Assembly: GCF_029946505.1 (NCBI RefSeq)
Contig: NZ_JARZHG010000036.1
Location: 1-64,000 of the forward strand
DNA length: 64,000 nucleotides
Origin: Polyangium sp. y55x31
Lineage (GTDB): Bacteria > Myxococcota_A > Polyangia > Polyangiales > Polyangiaceae
Direction: 5' to 3'
The notes beneath the pieces were generated by a model. It worked only from the letters and a program-made list of their open reading frames with translations, made no database searches and had not been told where the DNA came from. The position numbers and the translations under genes are program-made. Shown one piece after another: positions 63,992 to 64,000 of this stretch (position 1 is the stretch's first letter; the number at the start of each line of letters is the position of its first letter).

Positions 63992-64000
63992 TCGAGGCGT

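Overview
The window looks like chromosomal DNA of a myxobacterium, most likely of the Polyangium/Sorangium branch. It is very GC-rich, with a strong G/C bias at third codon positions. It carries many Ser/Thr protein kinases (six intact kinase domains), hybrid histidine kinases, an ECF sigma factor, many lipoproteins, an AgmX/GltJ-like gliding-motility-type protein and long Pro/Ala-rich linkers. I see no rRNA, tRNA, insertion sequence, phage gene or CRISPR array.

Layout. Positions 1-3850 hold a two-gene unit: a methyltransferase with a long disordered N-terminus, and an alkylglycerone-phosphate-synthase-like flavoprotein. Positions 3863-7863 (minus) are a housekeeping run: rpmE, a DUF1385 membrane protein, prfA, an unknown gene, a HIT protein and an allene-oxide-cyclase-like lipoprotein. 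dnaK (8199-10103) is divergent from it, and back-to-back terminator hairpins separate dnaK from a membrane Ser/Thr kinase, a hemerythrin-like protein and a small secreted protein. Positions 13203-20631 hold a giant transglutaminase-fold protein, a DUF924 protein and a PHP-type metallohydrolase lipoprotein. Positions 20766-26593 form a signalling block: a hybrid kinase with two kinase cores, an ECF sigma factor and a partner kinase. Positions 26545-30324 (minus) hold secreted or unknown proteins, a beta-propeller lipoprotein and a Uma2 nuclease-fold protein. Positions 30465-40835 hold a TPR protein, an Mpo1-like protein, an apparently inactive paralogue of the transglutaminase protein, murB and a STAND-type ATPase. 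Positions 40853-45279 (minus) hold envelope proteins including the AgmX/GltJ-like one. Positions 45432-49769 hold an OmpA/thrombospondin-repeat protein, a lipoprotein and an acyl-CoA mutase large subunit whose active-site residues point to isobutyryl-CoA rather than methylmalonyl-CoA.

The most interesting region is 49800-63991. A 75-residue peptide gene (49922-50149), preceded by a promoter-like site with an inverted repeat and followed by a strong hairpin, looks like a split-borosin RiPP precursor: a LigA-like recognition helix domain plus a short hydrophobic C-terminal core. Its partner (53293-54090) is a tetrapyrrole-methylase-family protein that closely resembles the fungal borosin alpha-N-methyltransferase OphMA, including the catalytic Tyr/Arg/Tyr residues. 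It ends where OphMA's catalytic domain ends, so enzyme and substrate are separate. One receptor-like Ser/Thr kinase gene lies between them and three paralogues follow, all with a periplasmic TPR-like domain carrying conserved cysteines. A GAF-SpoIIE phosphatase closes the run. I propose a peptide backbone N-methylation locus embedded in a phospho-signalling array. The biosynthetic assignment rests on strong family resemblance recalled from memory; the link to the kinases is inferred from position only.
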